From contig NZ_MTAW01000089.1 in assembly GCF_002154725.1 (NCBI RefSeq), positions 1 to 64,000 on the forward strand: 64,000 nucleotides of DNA. The letters run 5' to 3'. Shown here in pieces: positions 25,408 through 35,845 of this stretch. Position numbers and translations under genes: made by a program. The notes under the pieces were generated by a model. The model ran no database searches, was not told the DNA's origin, and was given only the letters and a program-made list of their open reading frames with translations. Source of the DNA: Nostoc sp. 106C. Lineage in GTDB: Bacteria; Cyanobacteriota; Cyanobacteriia; Cyanobacteriales; Nostocaceae. How positions within the stretch are numbered: position 1 is the stretch's first letter; each line of letters starts with the position of its first letter.

Positions 25408-27776
25408 GCAATGAGAATTTGCAAGGGATAATTACCCAAGGTGGAAAGGTCATTGTTCAAGACTCAACATTTAATTTTGGGTCATCACAACAGACTTCTC
25501 CGCCAAATATCCCCAATAATCTAATTTACAAAGGCGCTATTAACTTTGTTGGGCGGGACAATGAACTTACCGACATCCATCAGAAATTGCAGCAGTCGGG
25601 TAAAGTGGCAATTTCGGCGGTGGCTGGGATGGGTGGTGTCGGTAAAACAGAACTAGCAACCCAGTATGCACTAAGACATGAAGCTGATTATCCTGGCGGT
25701 ATCTGCTGGCTGAATGGGAGAGAATCGGAGTTAGCCGCTAGCATTGTGCAATTTTATTTGTTGTACATCGGTCAAGAAATCCCAAAAGAACTGGGCGGAA
25801 AACTGCTGAATCTCCAAGAACAAGTACGGTGGTGTTGGCAGCATTGGCATCCATCCGAGGGTTTGGTGTTGGTAGTATTAGATGATGTCACTAATTTAGA
25901 GAATCTGCGAGAGGTACAGCCAACAACCAACCGCTTCCGGGTACTCGTCACCACCCGGTTACGCAACCTCAACCCCAATTTTGTGCAGGAAATTTCCTTA
26001 GATGTACTCCCGGAAATCAAAGCGTTAGAACTGCTAACAGCTTTTGTGGGTGAAAAGCGGATACAACGGGAAGAAACAACCGCTAAACAATTGTGTCAAT
26101 GGCTGGGATATTTACCCTTGGGGTTGGAATTAGTCGGACATTATTTAGCTGAAGATCCAGATTTATCTTTAGCAGAAATGTTAGAACGGCTGAAGGTGCA
26201 ACGGCTAGAGGATGAAGCACTGGAACGAAGACAGCCAACCCTGAGTGCAGCACAGCTGGGAGTGAAAGCTGCCTTTGAATTAAGCTGGCGAGAACTGGAG
26301 GACAAAACTCAGCTTGTGGGTGCGTTATTGAGTTTATTTGCACCTAATGTTATTCCTTGGCAATTGGTAGAGTTTAGCAGTGAGTTGCTGAATTGGGCCA
26401 AGACAGATGTCACGGAAGCCAAAAAGCAACTCTACAAACGTCATCTTATTCAAAGCTTAGAAGATAAAAACGCTTGCTATCAAATTCATCCTTTAATTCG
26501 GGAGTTTCTCCAAGGGAAATTCGCACAAATTAGCCTCTTTGCTGCTGGGGAAGAGTTAGGAGTAAAATTCAAACAAGCTTTTGCAGCCGTGATAGTAGCA
26601 AAGGCAAAAGAAATTCCTGAAACTCCCACCCGTGAATTTATTGAGTCAGTGCAAGATACTATTCCTCATATTCAGGAAGTAGCCCAAAATTTGATTCATG
26701 TCGTCAAGGATAAAGATTTAACTTGGGTGTTTGTTAGCTTGGGTAGATTTTATGAAGGACAGGGTTTGTATGCATTAGAAGAACCTTGGCATATACAGTG
26801 TTTATCAATAGTCAACGTCCGTTTGGGAGAAGAACATCCCGACATCGCCAGCAGCCTCAACAACTTGGCATTATTTTACGAATCCCAAGGCAAGTACGCC
26901 GAAGCTGAACCCTTGTATCTGCAAGCTTTGGCAATGAGAAAATGCCTGTTGGGAGAAGAACATCCCGACATCGCCAGCAGCCTCAACAACTTAGCTAATC
27001 TCTACGAATCCCAAGGAAAGTACACCGAAGCCGAACCCTTGTATCTGCAAGCTTTGGCAATGAAAAAACGCCTGCTGGGAGAAGAACATCCTGACATTGC
27101 CACTAGCCTCAACAACTTGGCTACTCTCTACGAATCCCAAGGAAAGTACGCCGCAGCTGAACCCTTGTATCTGCAAGCTTTGGCAATGAAAAAACGCTTG
27201 CTGGGGGAAGAACATCCTAACATTGCCACTAGCCTCAACAACTTAGCTAATGTCTACAATTACCTGGGAAAGTGCGCCGCAGCTGAACCCTTGTATCTGC
27301 AAGCTCTGGAAATGAAAAAACGCCTGCTGGGAGAAGAACATCCTGATGTTGCCATCAGCCTCAACAACTTAGCTTATCTGTACGATTGCCAGAGAAATTA
27401 CACCGCAGCCGAACCCTTGTATCTGCAAGCCTTGCAGATTGGAAAACGCCTGCTGGGAGAAGAACATCCTGATGTTGCCATCAGCCTCAACAATTTGGCT
27501 AATCTCTACAATTCCCAAGGAAGGTACACCGAAGCCGAACTCTTGCATCTGCAAGCTTTGGCAATGAGAAAACGTCTGCTGGGAGATAACCATCCCAACG
27601 TCGCCACCAGTCTCAACAACTTGGCTAAACTATACTATTCCCAAGGAAAGTTCGCAGAAGCTGAACCCTTGTATCTGCAAGCCTTAGCAATTTTTGAGCA
27701 AAAATTAGGTGTCAATCATCCTCATACAGTTAAGTGTTGTGAAAATCTTGAACGTCTTCGTGCTGCTAACTCTTAA
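25404..27776 (+). CDS. NLR-like NB-ARC/TPR STAND protein
   Basis: 790 aa. Residues 8-27 are the shared Gly/Thr/Phe motif. The NB-ARC ATPase follows, about 45-380, with VGRDNEL, P-loop GMGGVGKT (75-82), Walker B VLVVLDDV, YLPLGLEL (GLPL equivalent) and IHPLIREF (MHD-like). Residues about 475-775 are seven 42-residue TPRs of kinesin-light-chain type (EEHPDIASSLNNLA...YAEAEPLYLQALAM), nearly identical to each other. In known STAND proteins, ligand binding to repeats opens the ATPase, oligomerises it and exposes the N-terminal signalling part. It overlaps the small upstream gene by four bases, so the two are made together. Likely role: immunity or programmed cell death, not proven. Confidence 0.88.
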   Translation: MSNENLQGIITQGGKVIVQDSTFNFGSSQQTSPPNIPNNLIYKGAINFVGRDNELTDIHQKLQQSGKVAISAVAGMGGVGKTELATQYALRHEADYPGGICWLNGRESELAASIVQFYLLYIGQEIPKELGGKLLNLQEQVRWCWQHWHPSEGLVLVVLDDVTNLENLREVQPTTNRFRVLVTTRLRNLNPNFVQEISLDVLPEIKALELLTAFVGEKRIQREETTAKQLCQWLGYLPLGLELVGHYLAEDPDLSLAEMLERLKVQRLEDEALERRQPTLSAAQLGVKAAFELSWRELEDKTQLVGALLSLFAPNVIPWQLVEFSSELLNWAKTDVTEAKKQLYKRHLIQSLEDKNACYQIHPLIREFLQGKFAQISLFAAGEELGVKFKQAFAAVIVAKAKEIPETPTREFIESVQDTIPHIQEVAQNLIHVVKDKDLTWVFVSLGRFYEGQGLYALEEPWHIQCLSIVNVRLGEEHPDIASSLNNLALFYESQGKYAEAEPLYLQALAMRKCLLGEEHPDIASSLNNLANLYESQGKYTEAEPLYLQALAMKKRLLGEEHPDIATSLNNLATLYESQGKYAAAEPLYLQALAMKKRLLGEEHPNIATSLNNLANVYNYLGKCAAAEPLYLQALEMKKRLLGEEHPDVAISLNNLAYLYDCQRNYTAAEPLYLQALQIGKRLLGEEHPDVAISLNNLANLYNSQGRYTEAELLHLQALAMRKRLLGDNHPNVATSLNNLAKLYYSQGKFAEAEPLYLQALAIFEQKLGVNHPHTVKCCENLERLRAANS

Positions 27777-27857
27777 CTCTTTACTTTGTCCTTCAGTAGC
27801 AGACAGCGATCAAATAATTGCACAATAAAAGTAGTTCGTCATAGTTACTACTTAGAA

Positions 27858-29252
27858 ATGCCGACTAAACTAGCTGATGCACAAAATTTACTTTCCGATC
27901 TAATTGCCCGCTACTCATCGCGTGTAGATTATTTGATGATTCGCCTGGAAGAAGCAGAAGGTACTGATATCTTGTTGCGTGGCGACAAGGTAGAAACCCT
28001 CAGCGAAGGTATCTCAATGGGTGGACATATTCGCGCTTGTTATAAAGGCGGGTGGGGCTTAAGCTGCTTTAATCGGCTTTCGACAATTCAAGAACGCATC
28101 GAAGAAGCGATCGCAGCTGCGCGCATGGTGGGTGATGAAGAGACTGTACTCGCTCCCATTGACCCAGTGCAAGCAGTATGTCAGCTACCCCTCACAGGAA
28201 CCGATCCGCGCAAAATTTCTTTGAGTCAGAAAAAAGAATTATGCGATCGCTATTCCGATCTACTCAAAAGCGTTGATTCGCGAATTACTACAACTTCAGT
28301 TCGTTACGGTGATAGCGCCCAAAAAATTATTCTTGCCACCTCAGAAGGTACATTAATTGAGCAATCTTGGGTGGATATGGAAATGCGCTTCGCCGCGACT
28401 GCGAGAAACGGCGAAACCGTCCAAACTGGGAGAGAAACTACAGGCTCTCGCAAAGCCTATGAAGATTTAACCAATTTAGACGCACAAGTTAAGAGTGCAG
28501 CAAAAAGAGCGATCGCCGCTTTATCTCTACCATCAGTAAAAGGTAATACTTATACCGTCGTCATTGACCCTATACTTACTGGTTTATTTGTTCACGAAGC
28601 CTTTGGACATCTATCGGAAGCTGATATGGCTTACGAAAACCCTGATATTTTAGAAGTCATGACCATTGGACGACGATTTGGCCCAGAAGAACTGCAAATT
28701 TTTGATGGTGCTGCGCCCGAAGGACATCGTGGTAGTTATTTTTACGACGACGAAGGCACACCTGCCACAACAACCCAACTAATTAAAGATGGAATCTTGG
28801 TAGGACGTTTGCATTCCCGCGAAACCGCAGGCAAATTAGATGAAGCACCCACAGGTAACGCCCGTTGTCTGAATTATCACTTCAATCCCATAGTCCGGAT
28901 GACAAATACCTGGATTGAAAGAGGTAAAACACCAGTTGCAGACTTATTTAGCAACATTAAAGAAGGCGTATATGCCCGTAATTGGCTGGGTGGGATGACC
29001 AATGGGGAAATGTTTACCTTTAGCGCAGGCGAAGCATGGATGATTAGAAACGGCAAAATCGCTGAACCTGTAAGAGATGTCACCCTTTCTGGTAACGTTT
29101 TCCAAACCTTAGCAGATATTGAAGCAATTGGTGATGACTTTTACTGGGACGAATCCGGAGGTTGTGGTAAAGGCGGACAAAACGGCTTACCTGTAGGTTG
29201 TGGCGGCCCCAGCCTGCGAATTCGAGATGTAGTGGTTGGCGGTGAAACTTAA
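27858..29252 (+). CDS. tldD: TldD/PmbA-family metalloprotease, TldD-type
   Basis: 464 aa from ATG at 27858; the longer frame from TTG at 27786 runs into the upstream gene's spacer. The zinc site HEAFGHLSEAD (HExxxH) marks it as the catalytic TldD subunit rather than PmbA/TldE. Later Cys and Gly-rich segments (GGCGKGGQNGLPVGCGGP) match the family. TldD with TldE cuts unfolded peptides, for example in microcin maturation or antitoxin turnover. No TldE is next door. It starts about 80 bases after the NLR gene and may be read through from it. Confidence 0.92.
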   Translation: MPTKLADAQNLLSDLIARYSSRVDYLMIRLEEAEGTDILLRGDKVETLSEGISMGGHIRACYKGGWGLSCFNRLSTIQERIEEAIAAARMVGDEETVLAPIDPVQAVCQLPLTGTDPRKISLSQKKELCDRYSDLLKSVDSRITTTSVRYGDSAQKIILATSEGTLIEQSWVDMEMRFAATARNGETVQTGRETTGSRKAYEDLTNLDAQVKSAAKRAIAALSLPSVKGNTYTVVIDPILTGLFVHEAFGHLSEADMAYENPDILEVMTIGRRFGPEELQIFDGAAPEGHRGSYFYDDEGTPATTTQLIKDGILVGRLHSRETAGKLDEAPTGNARCLNYHFNPIVRMTNTWIERGKTPVADLFSNIKEGVYARNWLGGMTNGEMFTFSAGEAWMIRNGKIAEPVRDVTLSGNVFQTLADIEAIGDDFYWDESGGCGKGGQNGLPVGCGGPSLRIRDVVVGGET

Positions 29253-29684
29253 AAAGGTAAATGAAGTACACGGGTAGGGGCACAACAATGTTCAAACGTG
29301 TCAACTTAAGCTAAAACGCTTATCCCACGAGCGTTTTATCCCTCCCTTGAAGCAGGGCTGTTTCACTTCCTAAAATGGTTAAAATTGCAAGGGTCAAGAG
29401 ATTAAAATTTAGAGCAAGCAGACAATTTTGGGCAAAATTTTTATGCCTTAATGCCTAAATTATGTTGTTTTGCTTTGCGCCTTTGCGCCTTTGCGTGAGA
29501 ATCTCCTCTTGACAAATCTCACACAGCAACGAATGAAACAGCCTTGGCAATCATAGCTTAGATGTTTATCTAATTAATTATGGCTAGGGATTTCAGTCTA
29601 TGATGATTAGCTGGTATTGTTTGAGGCTAAATCTCAGAATACCAAGCGCAAAAGCGCAATTCATTAATAGCTGATAGCTAAGTT
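29253..29684. other. Spacer between tldD and glmU
   Basis: Contains a hairpin AAAACGCT/AGCGTTTT at 29313-29337 within a dispersed-repeat relative (see 44728-44793), and a CGCCTTTGCGCCTTTGCGTGAG-type repeat near 29477-29500. No gene. Confidence 0.55.
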
Positions 29685-31040
29685 ATGGTAGTTGTAGCAA
29701 TTCTAGCGGCAGGACGCGGCACAAGGATGAAATCACAGCTGCCCAAGGTTTTACATTCTTTGGGTGGGCGATCGCTAGTAGAGAGAGTTATCAATAGTGT
29801 AGAACCACTTTCGCCTTCACGGCGGTTAGTGATTGTGGGATATCAGGCTGAAGAAGTGAAAACAGCCATGCAGTCAATCCCTGGTTTGGAGTTTGTTGAA
29901 CAGACTGTACAACAAGGAACGGGTCACGCTATCCAGCAATTGCTTCCTCATTTGGAAGATTACGCTGGGGATTTAATAGTGTTAAACGGCGATGTTCCGT
30001 TGTTAAGTACCCAAACACTGAAAATTTTGTGGCAAACTCACCAAGAACATCAAAATGCTGCTACTATTCTCACAGCATATTTGCCCAACCCCCAGGGTTA
30101 CGGGCGCGTTTTTTGTGATAGTGAAAATATTGTGCAACAAATCGTCGAAGATAAAGATTGCACCACTGCCCAAAGACAAAATCGTCGGATTAATGCTGGG
30201 GTTTACTGCTTCCGTTGGCAAAATTTAGCCAAGGTGCTGCCCTACCTAGAAGCAAATAATAGTCAAAAAGAATACTATCTTACCGATGCCGTAACTCAAG
30301 TCGGGCAAGTGATGGCAGTAGATGTGGAAGACTATCAAGAAATTCTTGGCATCAACGATCGCTTACAACTCGCAAATGCCTACGAGATCTTGCAAAGACG
30401 AGTTAAGGAAAAATGGATGATGGCAGGTGTCACCCTGATTGACCCCAGCAGTATTACCATTGATGACACTGTGGAATTACAGCCAGACGTAATTATTGAA
30501 CCCCAAACTCACCTGCGTGGCGATACTGTAATTAAAGCAGGAAGTCACATCGGACCTGGGAGTTTAATTGAAGATAGCCAGTTAGAGGAGAATGTCACAG
30601 TACAGTATTCCGTAGTTAAGGGAAGCATTGTGCAAGCAGGAACCCAGATCGGCCCCTATACCCATTTACGCAGTCAGGTGCAAGTAGGTGCTGGTTGCCG
30701 TGTCGGTAATTTTGTGGAATTAAAAAATACTCGCTTAGGCGATCGCACTAATGTGGCTCATTTGTCATATTTAGGCGATACCACGGCTGGTACTAAAGTC
30801 AATATTGGTGCAGGCACAATTACCGCTAACTATGATGGCGTTAAAAAACACCCAACTAAAATAGGCGATCGCACTAAAACTGGTTCCAATAGTGTCTTAG
30901 TTGCTCCAGTCACCTTGGGCAATGATGTTTATGTGGCAGCCGGTTCAACTGTAACAGAAGATGTCCCTGATGATGCTCTGGTGATTGCCCGTGCGCGTCA
31001 GGTAGTTAAACCTGGTTGGCGCAAGAAAAGTGCTGAGTGA
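29685..31040 (+). CDS. glmU: Bifunctional GlmU: acetyltransferase and uridylyltransferase
   Basis: 451 aa. The N-terminal nucleotidyltransferase has [18 protein letters not shown], the sugar-nucleotide binding signature. The C-terminal left-handed beta-helix (hexapeptide repeats, about 250-440) carries the acetyl-CoA-dependent acetyltransferase, with [12 protein letters not shown] and [13 protein letters not shown]. It makes UDP-GlcNAc from glucosamine-1-phosphate for peptidoglycan and surface sugars. Length is normal and it is monocistronic. Confidence 0.97.
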   Translation: MVVVAILAAGRGTRMKSQLPKVLHSLGGRSLVERVINSVEPLSPSRRLVIVGYQAEEVKTAMQSIPGLEFVEQTVQQGTGHAIQQLLPHLEDYAGDLIVLNGDVPLLSTQTLKILWQTHQEHQNAATILTAYLPNPQGYGRVFCDSENIVQQIVEDKDCTTAQRQNRRINAGVYCFRWQNLAKVLPYLEANNSQKEYYLTDAVTQVGQVMAVDVEDYQEILGINDRLQLANAYEILQRRVKEKWMMAGVTLIDPSSITIDDTVELQPDVIIEPQTHLRGDTVIKAGSHIGPGSLIEDSQLEENVTVQYSVVKGSIVQAGTQIGPYTHLRSQVQVGAGCRVGNFVELKNTRLGDRTNVAHLSYLGDTTAGTKVNIGAGTITANYDGVKKHPTKIGDRTKTGSNSVLVAPVTLGNDVYVAAGSTVTEDVPDDALVIARARQVVKPGWRKKSAE

Positions 31041-31125
31041 TGAGGAGTCACTGCGTTGTAGACGCCGGAGACGGCTTCCCTCAGGGTAGCGTCCGTTGGG
31101 GCTTCCCACCTGCAAGCAAGTGGCG
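31041..31125. repeat. Dispersed palindromic repeat after glmU
   Basis: GTAGACGCCGGAGACGGCTT, CCCTCAGGG and AGCGTCCGTTGG belong to the GTAGACGC/GCTTC repeat family also seen at 41195-41260 and 44655-44715. Non-coding. Confidence 0.5.
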
Positions 31126-31150
31126 TTGTTGAGTTCTAAGTTTGAATAAT

Positions 31151-32137
31151 TTACTCAGCATTCACTACTGAAGACTCAGCATTAACGATACAGCCAACAT
31201 TTGTCGCAAGTGGAAGTTCTAAAGTATCACCAATTCTGTTGCCATCGTGGTATGCAGCAAGTAAGACTTGGCTGGTTTTACCCCAAGCGATCGCCCCACT
31301 TGCATCTAAGGCGATCGCTCCCAAATCTCGTTTGTGATCGTGGGCTTCAGCAAATGAGCGTTTCATGGCTTCTTTAAGAGACATTCCATCAGTCACGCGT
31401 ACTACAATCTTGGCCGCTAAACACTCATCAATGATGTCTTCTCCAATTCCAGTGCAGCTGACACCAGCATTATTTGTTGCATAATTACCCGCTGGCATTG
31501 CAGAATCGCTGACTCTCCCAATCCGCTCAAACCCCTTACCGCCTGTAGAAGTGCCAGCAGCTAATCGACCGTAACTATCCAAAGCCACTACTCCTATTGT
31601 GCCACGTCGAGCATTGCTGCTTTCCACGAGTTCTGGTTCTGCAACCACCCCAGCCATCGTGCTTTTAAAATTATCCTGACGTTCTTGTATCCATTCGTGC
31701 AACCGCAAATCTGTTAAAGCGTTGTAACTGGGAATTTGCAACTCCCGTGCCAGTTCAGCTGAACCGTAATCTGACAGTACCCTGTCTGGAGAGGTTTGTA
31801 AAAATTGTGCTAACTGTATAGGATTTTTTACCCGCGATATATTAATTACACCGCTAAAGCGTCCTGATGACCCATCCATGAGAGAAGCACTCATGCGAAT
31901 TTGACCATCAGATTGCAGCACCGAACCAGTACCCGCATTAAAGCGGGGGTTATCTTCCAATAATTGACAACCCTGCACTACCGCCTCAGAAGCATTTGCT
32001 CCGGAAATGAGTAGAGAGTAAACTTCCTCTACCACTGTATAGAGCGCTTGGCGCACCGCCTCTACTCCACCTTTCCCGTGGAGTGAACTACCAGCCCCTC
32101 CATGAATAATTAATTTTGGCTGCACCTGTAACTTCAT
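31151..32137 (-). CDS. iaaA: Plant-type L-asparaginase / isoaspartyl peptidase
   Basis: 328 aa Ntn-hydrolase. The precursor self-cleaves before the catalytic Thr180 in SNARRGTIGVVAL. The N-terminal IIHGGAGS and the NAGVSCTGIGE segment after the cleavage site are family hallmarks. It degrades isoaspartyl dipeptides and asparagine, or processes cyanophycin breakdown products such as beta-Asp-Arg; the last is plausible in a cyanobacterium but not shown. No cyanophycinase gene is nearby. Confidence 0.92.
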   Translation of the reverse strand: MKLQVQPKLIIHGGAGSSLHGKGGVEAVRQALYTVVEEVYSLLISGANASEAVVQGCQLLEDNPRFNAGTGSVLQSDGQIRMSASLMDGSSGRFSGVINISRVKNPIQLAQFLQTSPDRVLSDYGSAELARELQIPSYNALTDLRLHEWIQERQDNFKSTMAGVVAEPELVESSNARRGTIGVVALDSYGRLAAGTSTGGKGFERIGRVSDSAMPAGNYATNNAGVSCTGIGEDIIDECLAAKIVVRVTDGMSLKEAMKRSFAEAHDHKRDLGAIALDASGAIAWGKTSQVLLAAYHDGNRIGDTLELPLATNVGCIVNAESSVVNAE

Positions 32138-32169
32138 ATATCCCTTGCGCTATTTGCGTCTCAGTGGTG

Positions 32170-32340
32170 TTAGTTCGAGTCAGTTTCATTTTTAACTTCA
32201 GAACGACGACGGCGGCAACGTTCTGAGCAGTATTTCACCTCGTCCCAGCAATCTTGCCATTTCTTGCGCCAGGTGAAGGGACGTTCGCATACCGGACAGA
32301 TTTTTGTAGGTAAGTCAGATTTAGAACGTTTACGCCCCAT
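32170..32340 (-). CDS. DUF2256 small Cys/Arg-rich protein
   Basis: 56 aa. Sequence motifs: MGRKRSKSDLP start, CPVCERPFTWRKKW, and YCSERCRRRR. Two Cys pairs would form a zinc knuckle. This matches the tiny DUF2256 family often found beside photolyase-like genes; here it follows the isoaspartyl peptidase in the reverse direction. Function unknown; the basic tail suggests nucleic acid contact. Confidence 0.85.
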   Translation of the reverse strand: MGRKRSKSDLPTKICPVCERPFTWRKKWQDCWDEVKYCSERCRRRRSEVKNETDSN

Positions 32341-32752
32341 TTTGATACTGTGCAGATTGGAGAAAAAATTTGCGAGAGCGATGGAAAATAATTATAACCA
32401 GATTGTTACAACGGCAGGATAGTTTTTGCGAATAAATGTGGGGTCAATCCCCCTAGAGAGTTATTCCTGGTTAACTTAGCAAGTATTTTAGGACTATTCA
32501 CTGCTATTTGGACTCAATTTCAGGAGCGCAGCCTCTCTAGAGCAAGATTTTAGCAATATTACCAGTAATTCAAACATAGACAAATATCAATTGCTACAAG
32601 CATTTGTTACCTGGAATAAGCCCACAAATTTATGGGTTATACCCCTCACAACCTGTGCTAAAAATTTATGTAATATTGAGAACTTAGCTCTTTTACGGTA
32701 ATTACTGTGTTAAAGAAGGCGAAATTGCCTAGGAAGGCAGGACTAAAAATTA
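32341..32752. other. Spacer, no gene seen
   Basis: AT-rich, no open frame with support, no RNA recognised. Confidence 0.5.
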
Positions 32753-35644
32753 CTAAGAAATATGAGTAGCTAACAGTAGCAGTAATCGGCTGACTACTCG
32801 ATTATCTGGTAACTGATAGAAATGCAATTCTCCTTTCATTTGCCGTATGAGATTTTTGCAGATGAGGAGGTGCAAACCTGGTGGTTGATCTAGGCTAGAG
32901 ACAGCAAGCAAATCCTTGGGTTGATCTTGATTTAGCTCTTCTAGTAGCAGCGCTTCCATAGGACCACTGTCTGTTATCGAAATATCTAACATTCCCTCAT
33001 CTAAGCGACGACACCAAATATCAATTCTGCCTCCAGGCTGAGAACGTTGACAGGCTACCACCAACAATTCCTGAAGCACTAGTTCAATTTTTCTAATGTC
33101 CCCGACGATCGCCATTGAGGACTGATTTGCTAAAGTTTGAGTACCTTTAAGATCCGCAGAATTTTTTGGTGAGTCCTGAGGTACAACAGACTGTCCTAAA
33201 CCATGCACACCTACCCAGAGCTTATGTTGTTTAAGTAAATTGTCTACTTTTTCAATGGCTCGCTTCAGCAAACTGGCTACAGGTATAGTTTCCCATTTCA
33301 TTTGTAACTGCCATTGCTCATATTTGAGCAGTTCTGCGATCGCGGCTGTTGCGTGCTCTAACTGCCGTAGTAGTGGCTGGGGACGTGTTTCTCGCATTTC
33401 CTGAGCAGAAATACCCGAATCATGGCTTTGAGAAAGTAACGGTGTTGCTGCTCTGTGAATTTCTTCTAGACGACGATGCTTGTACCAATTGAGTTGTCGT
33501 AAGTCGTCGGTTGCCAACTCTAGAAGTTGGGTAATTTGCTTTTGACGATGCAACCAAGCTAATTGACAAACAAGAGTTTCAGCCGCACTGAGGCTTTGTT
33601 CTGACCAATAACGCTCTCGATGGTCTGCAAATAACACCACACTTGTGGGTTGATAAGCATTGGAAGTACGTAATATCATCACCAAAATTTGACCAATATC
33701 CGACCCGTTCAACCAATTTCTGGTTTCTGGGGGCAAATCATCTACTCTGAGGCTGAGGTAACCTTCTTGAGCAAGTGCCCATTGAATGAGAACTTCAGTC
33801 TGAACAAAGATCGATGTATTAGCAACAATCTCAAATCCCTTATTGGTAACTACTCCAGGGATAATTTCTGCCTGATGCTGACCAGGCGACCAAGATAGCA
33901 TCAATGCCAAGGGACAACCTAGAACAGATGCTATTTGTTGCAGTGCGGTGCGTTCTAGATGATGTTCTTCTGTATCTGGTGTTTTACTCTGGGTTTGTGC
34001 CAAAATACGCAAGCATTGTTGTAAGCTGTGTAAGATTGTTTTTTGCTGCTCGTTATTGCCTTGCAGCTGCCATTGCCGGACAATCACACCAACTTGTTGG
34101 CTGACAACCCATAGCAGTTCCTTTTCTAAAGCCGTCCAACAGCGGTGGGTTTCATGAGCAATGACTACAAGGGCTATTGGGGAATTACCTTGAGCGCAGT
34201 TGCAAACTAGCAAGGAATGCACGCCATTTTCAATAAAAAAGGGACGCCAATTAAAAAATCGCAGATCTTCGTCTAAATTCTCAATCTCCACTGCTTCAGT
34301 AACACGCTGCAAAAGCTGTCTATCCAAATCTTTGAGAGCATTGAGGTTAAATGTCAAAGGTCGGCGATTCTGAAGCTGGCTTTGGTGCAGAATTTGATAA
34401 TGATTTTGGTCGGGGTCGTACCGCAACAATAAAAAGCGGGTGGTACCAAGTCGCTCTAAAACTCTCTGAGCACAGATACGTAGTACTTCTTGCAGGTCAT
34501 GCTCACTATAGATAGCTTGGGCAACTTGACTAGTTAACTGAGCATCCGCTTGAATTTGTTTGATAGTGCTTTCCATGTTATCAGTGGGGGCAACCAAAGA
34601 GATTAACCCAGCAGCACCTTGGATGAAATTTTTGTCTGTATCTGTCCAGATACGGGGTTGATTGCCTTCCACTGCCAGAAAACCCAGCAATTCCTTTTGA
34701 CAGATTATGGGGGCTGCCAACAGCGATCGCACCCGTAGGCGTTGGAGTAGCTTGCCTGTAACATGACTATTGAGAGAGCTACGCGACTCTCCAATCGAGA
34801 CGGTTTGATTGACTACCAAAGCATAATAAAATTCGCTTAAGTCCTGCACGGAAATTCCTACTGCTGGTTGCTGGGGACCAGAGTTGCGACCGAGATTGAG
34901 CAGCTGATTGCTCATCCGACACCAAAAGTAGCGTCCTTCTCGTTCAAACCAGTAAATATTTGTTCGAGATGGGGAAACAAATTGATGAGTGGCTTCTACT
35001 ACGGCTTCTAGTTTTTTATCAAGATTACTTAAGGAGCGTAAGTTTTCTAACAATCGCAACAAAGGCTGTTCAATATGCTTAGTTTGCTTTTGCTGCAAAT
35101 CTATTTCATGTTGATAAAGTACTGCCCCCAGTTCGGCTAAAACCATTAATAGCCTTGCTTTTGCGTCTCCAGCCAGTAAATAGCCCCAGGTTTGTGAACC
35201 TAACAAAACCAAACCCAAACAGCGGTCTCGATAGCGAATCGGTAAAACAATCGTTCCTTGGATTTGAAATTTTTTTGCCACTTCCTGTAATGTATCAGCG
35301 CGGTGTTCATCTCTTAAATCGGCTACACCTAAAGGTCGCTGTTCAATTACGACTTGTTCTAATAAATCTCCTGAGCTGAGAACTAAACGCTGTTGTAAAA
35401 AATTGGTGTCTTTAGTAGGCGTCATCCCGCCTTTGCCAGACAATGTGTGATTCAGGCGATCGTAAAGAGCAATCCAAATTAGTTGGTAGTCAAACTGCTC
35501 TTTAATATAAGCAATAGTAGTTTCAATTAAAACTTCAACATTATCCTCTTCCCTGAGTTTCTGGAGGACACGCCCCAAGGAAATTATCTGTTTTTCAGCA
35601 GCTATTGGTTTTTCTGGCGGTCCCATCTGATTATTAGTCAACAT
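32753..35644 (-). CDS. Multi-GAF sensor protein with HATPase-like C-terminus
   Basis: 963 aa from ATG at 35644 (an upstream in-frame ATG at 35677 is less likely). At least three GAF-type domains are spread through residues about 30-700, seen as repeats of IVLPIRYRDRCLGLVLLG-like and LLAAPIICQKELLGFLAVEG-like strands. The C-terminus (about 760-960) resembles a kinase ATPase domain (VLQELLVVACQRSQPGGRIDI, then ISDSGP-like DISITDSGP). A clear His-box with HE-x-R-TP is absent, so phosphotransfer is doubtful; it may be a sensor or degenerate kinase. No membrane segments. Confidence 0.75.
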   Translation of the reverse strand: MLTNNQMGPPEKPIAAEKQIISLGRVLQKLREEDNVEVLIETTIAYIKEQFDYQLIWIALYDRLNHTLSGKGGMTPTKDTNFLQQRLVLSSGDLLEQVVIEQRPLGVADLRDEHRADTLQEVAKKFQIQGTIVLPIRYRDRCLGLVLLGSQTWGYLLAGDAKARLLMVLAELGAVLYQHEIDLQQKQTKHIEQPLLRLLENLRSLSNLDKKLEAVVEATHQFVSPSRTNIYWFEREGRYFWCRMSNQLLNLGRNSGPQQPAVGISVQDLSEFYYALVVNQTVSIGESRSSLNSHVTGKLLQRLRVRSLLAAPIICQKELLGFLAVEGNQPRIWTDTDKNFIQGAAGLISLVAPTDNMESTIKQIQADAQLTSQVAQAIYSEHDLQEVLRICAQRVLERLGTTRFLLLRYDPDQNHYQILHQSQLQNRRPLTFNLNALKDLDRQLLQRVTEAVEIENLDEDLRFFNWRPFFIENGVHSLLVCNCAQGNSPIALVVIAHETHRCWTALEKELLWVVSQQVGVIVRQWQLQGNNEQQKTILHSLQQCLRILAQTQSKTPDTEEHHLERTALQQIASVLGCPLALMLSWSPGQHQAEIIPGVVTNKGFEIVANTSIFVQTEVLIQWALAQEGYLSLRVDDLPPETRNWLNGSDIGQILVMILRTSNAYQPTSVVLFADHRERYWSEQSLSAAETLVCQLAWLHRQKQITQLLELATDDLRQLNWYKHRRLEEIHRAATPLLSQSHDSGISAQEMRETRPQPLLRQLEHATAAIAELLKYEQWQLQMKWETIPVASLLKRAIEKVDNLLKQHKLWVGVHGLGQSVVPQDSPKNSADLKGTQTLANQSSMAIVGDIRKIELVLQELLVVACQRSQPGGRIDIWCRRLDEGMLDISITDSGPMEALLLEELNQDQPKDLLAVSSLDQPPGLHLLICKNLIRQMKGELHFYQLPDNRVVSRLLLLLATHIS

Positions 35645-35845
35645 AACTTGTAATATATAAGATGCCCAGAAAAGCACCCTGATAATAAGTTGCGTTTAAA
35701 ATTAGCATCTGAAAATAAGGCAGAAGGCAGAGAGCAGAATAAAAAGATGAGTAAGGTTGACAAGGAGATAGAGGACGCGGGGACGCGGTGAAATAATTAA
35801 TGCCCAATGCCCCATGCCCAATGCCCAATGGCAACTGTGATTGAA

